Positions 6,590 through 6,721 of a stretch of DNA of 6,721 bases are shown in pieces. Origin of the DNA: Candidatus Solibacter sp. Lineage in GTDB: Bacteria > Acidobacteriota > Terriglobia > Bryobacterales > Bryobacteraceae. Every line of letters begins with the position of its first letter. Position 1 is the stretch's first letter. The stretch lies in the NCBI GenBank assembly GCA_017883345.1, contig JADGNT010000280.1, positions 1 through 6,721 on the forward strand, written 5' to 3'. A model generated the notes under the pieces. That model was not told where the DNA came from. It saw only the letters and a program-made list of their open reading frames with translations, and made no database searches. The translations under genes and the position numbers were made by a program.

Positions 6590-6721
6590 TTGGCCGAAGT
6601 AAAACTGCAAGAGGGTGAAACACTAGAAAACGCCCTTCGCCGCTTCAAGCGCAAAGTCCAGCAAGAGGACATCATCAAGGAAGTGAAGCGTCACTCCTTC
6701 TACCTCAAGCCGGGTGAGAAG
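6590..6721 (+). CDS. rpsU: 30S ribosomal protein S21, 5' part
   Basis: The first 44 codons of S21, a small basic protein of the 30S subunit, cut by the right edge of the window. The segment ENALRRFKRKVQQEDIIKEVKRHSFYLKPGEK (13-44) is the conserved body of the family; full-length S21 is usually about 58-70 residues, so the Arg/Lys-rich tail is missing. The start is a TTG at 6590 preceded by GGGAGG (6574-6579) with a spacing of 10 nt, and it gives the expected MAEVKLQEGETLE N-terminus. There is no ATG or GTG in frame that would serve as well. It is divergent from glgC and has its own promoter. Confidence 0.95.
   Translation, partial: MAEVKLQEGETLENALRRFKRKVQQEDIIKEVKRHSFYLKPGEK

Overview
The window is ordinary GC-rich bacterial chromosome, mostly housekeeping genes. 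The protein sequences and small-gene content look most like Acidobacteriota, perhaps a Bryobacterales/Solibacter-type genome. That is recognition from memory, not a search result. I see no CRISPR array, transposase, defence island or evident new multi-gene system. The most unusual content is non-coding: three long intergenic palindromes, two of which share one architecture and differ by paired, compensating base changes.

Layout, left to right. Positions 1-484 (+) hold the tail of a HigB/Gp49-type toxin followed by its HigA-like antitoxin. At 532-621 (-) is a complete tRNA-Ser(GGA) with an encoded CCA; its 3' end points at the toxin-antitoxin pair. At 698-1855 (+) is a Tat-type lipoprotein with a beta-propeller of YVTN/YncE type, possibly translated from a leaderless mRNA. 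A palindrome at 1857-1918 fills the gap to two small unrecognised genes on the minus strand (1919-2161 and 2178-2486). These appear to be transcribed from a promoter that lies back to back with that of an RRM RNA-binding protein (2685-2978, +). A second, different palindrome (3003-3052) separates the RRM gene from a convergent block of central carbon genes.

The carbon block lies on the minus strand in the transcription order glgC (6406-5198), eno (5097-3814), gpmA (3817-3071). Enolase and phosphoglycerate mutase catalyse consecutive steps of lower glycolysis (3-phosphoglycerate to 2-phosphoglycerate to phosphoenolpyruvate) and are translationally coupled by a GTGA overlap. GlgC makes ADP-glucose for glycogen and so links storage to the same carbon flow. 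A paired-hairpin palindrome (5123-5196) sits between glgC and eno. At the right edge the divergent rpsU gene (ribosomal protein S21) begins at 6590 (+) and runs off the window, with a good promoter at 6484-6511.

Gene-free stretches: no interval of 300 bases or more lacks a gene. The largest gaps are 2487-2684, 6407-6589, 485-697 (which contains the tRNA) and 5098-5197; each is described in the entries.
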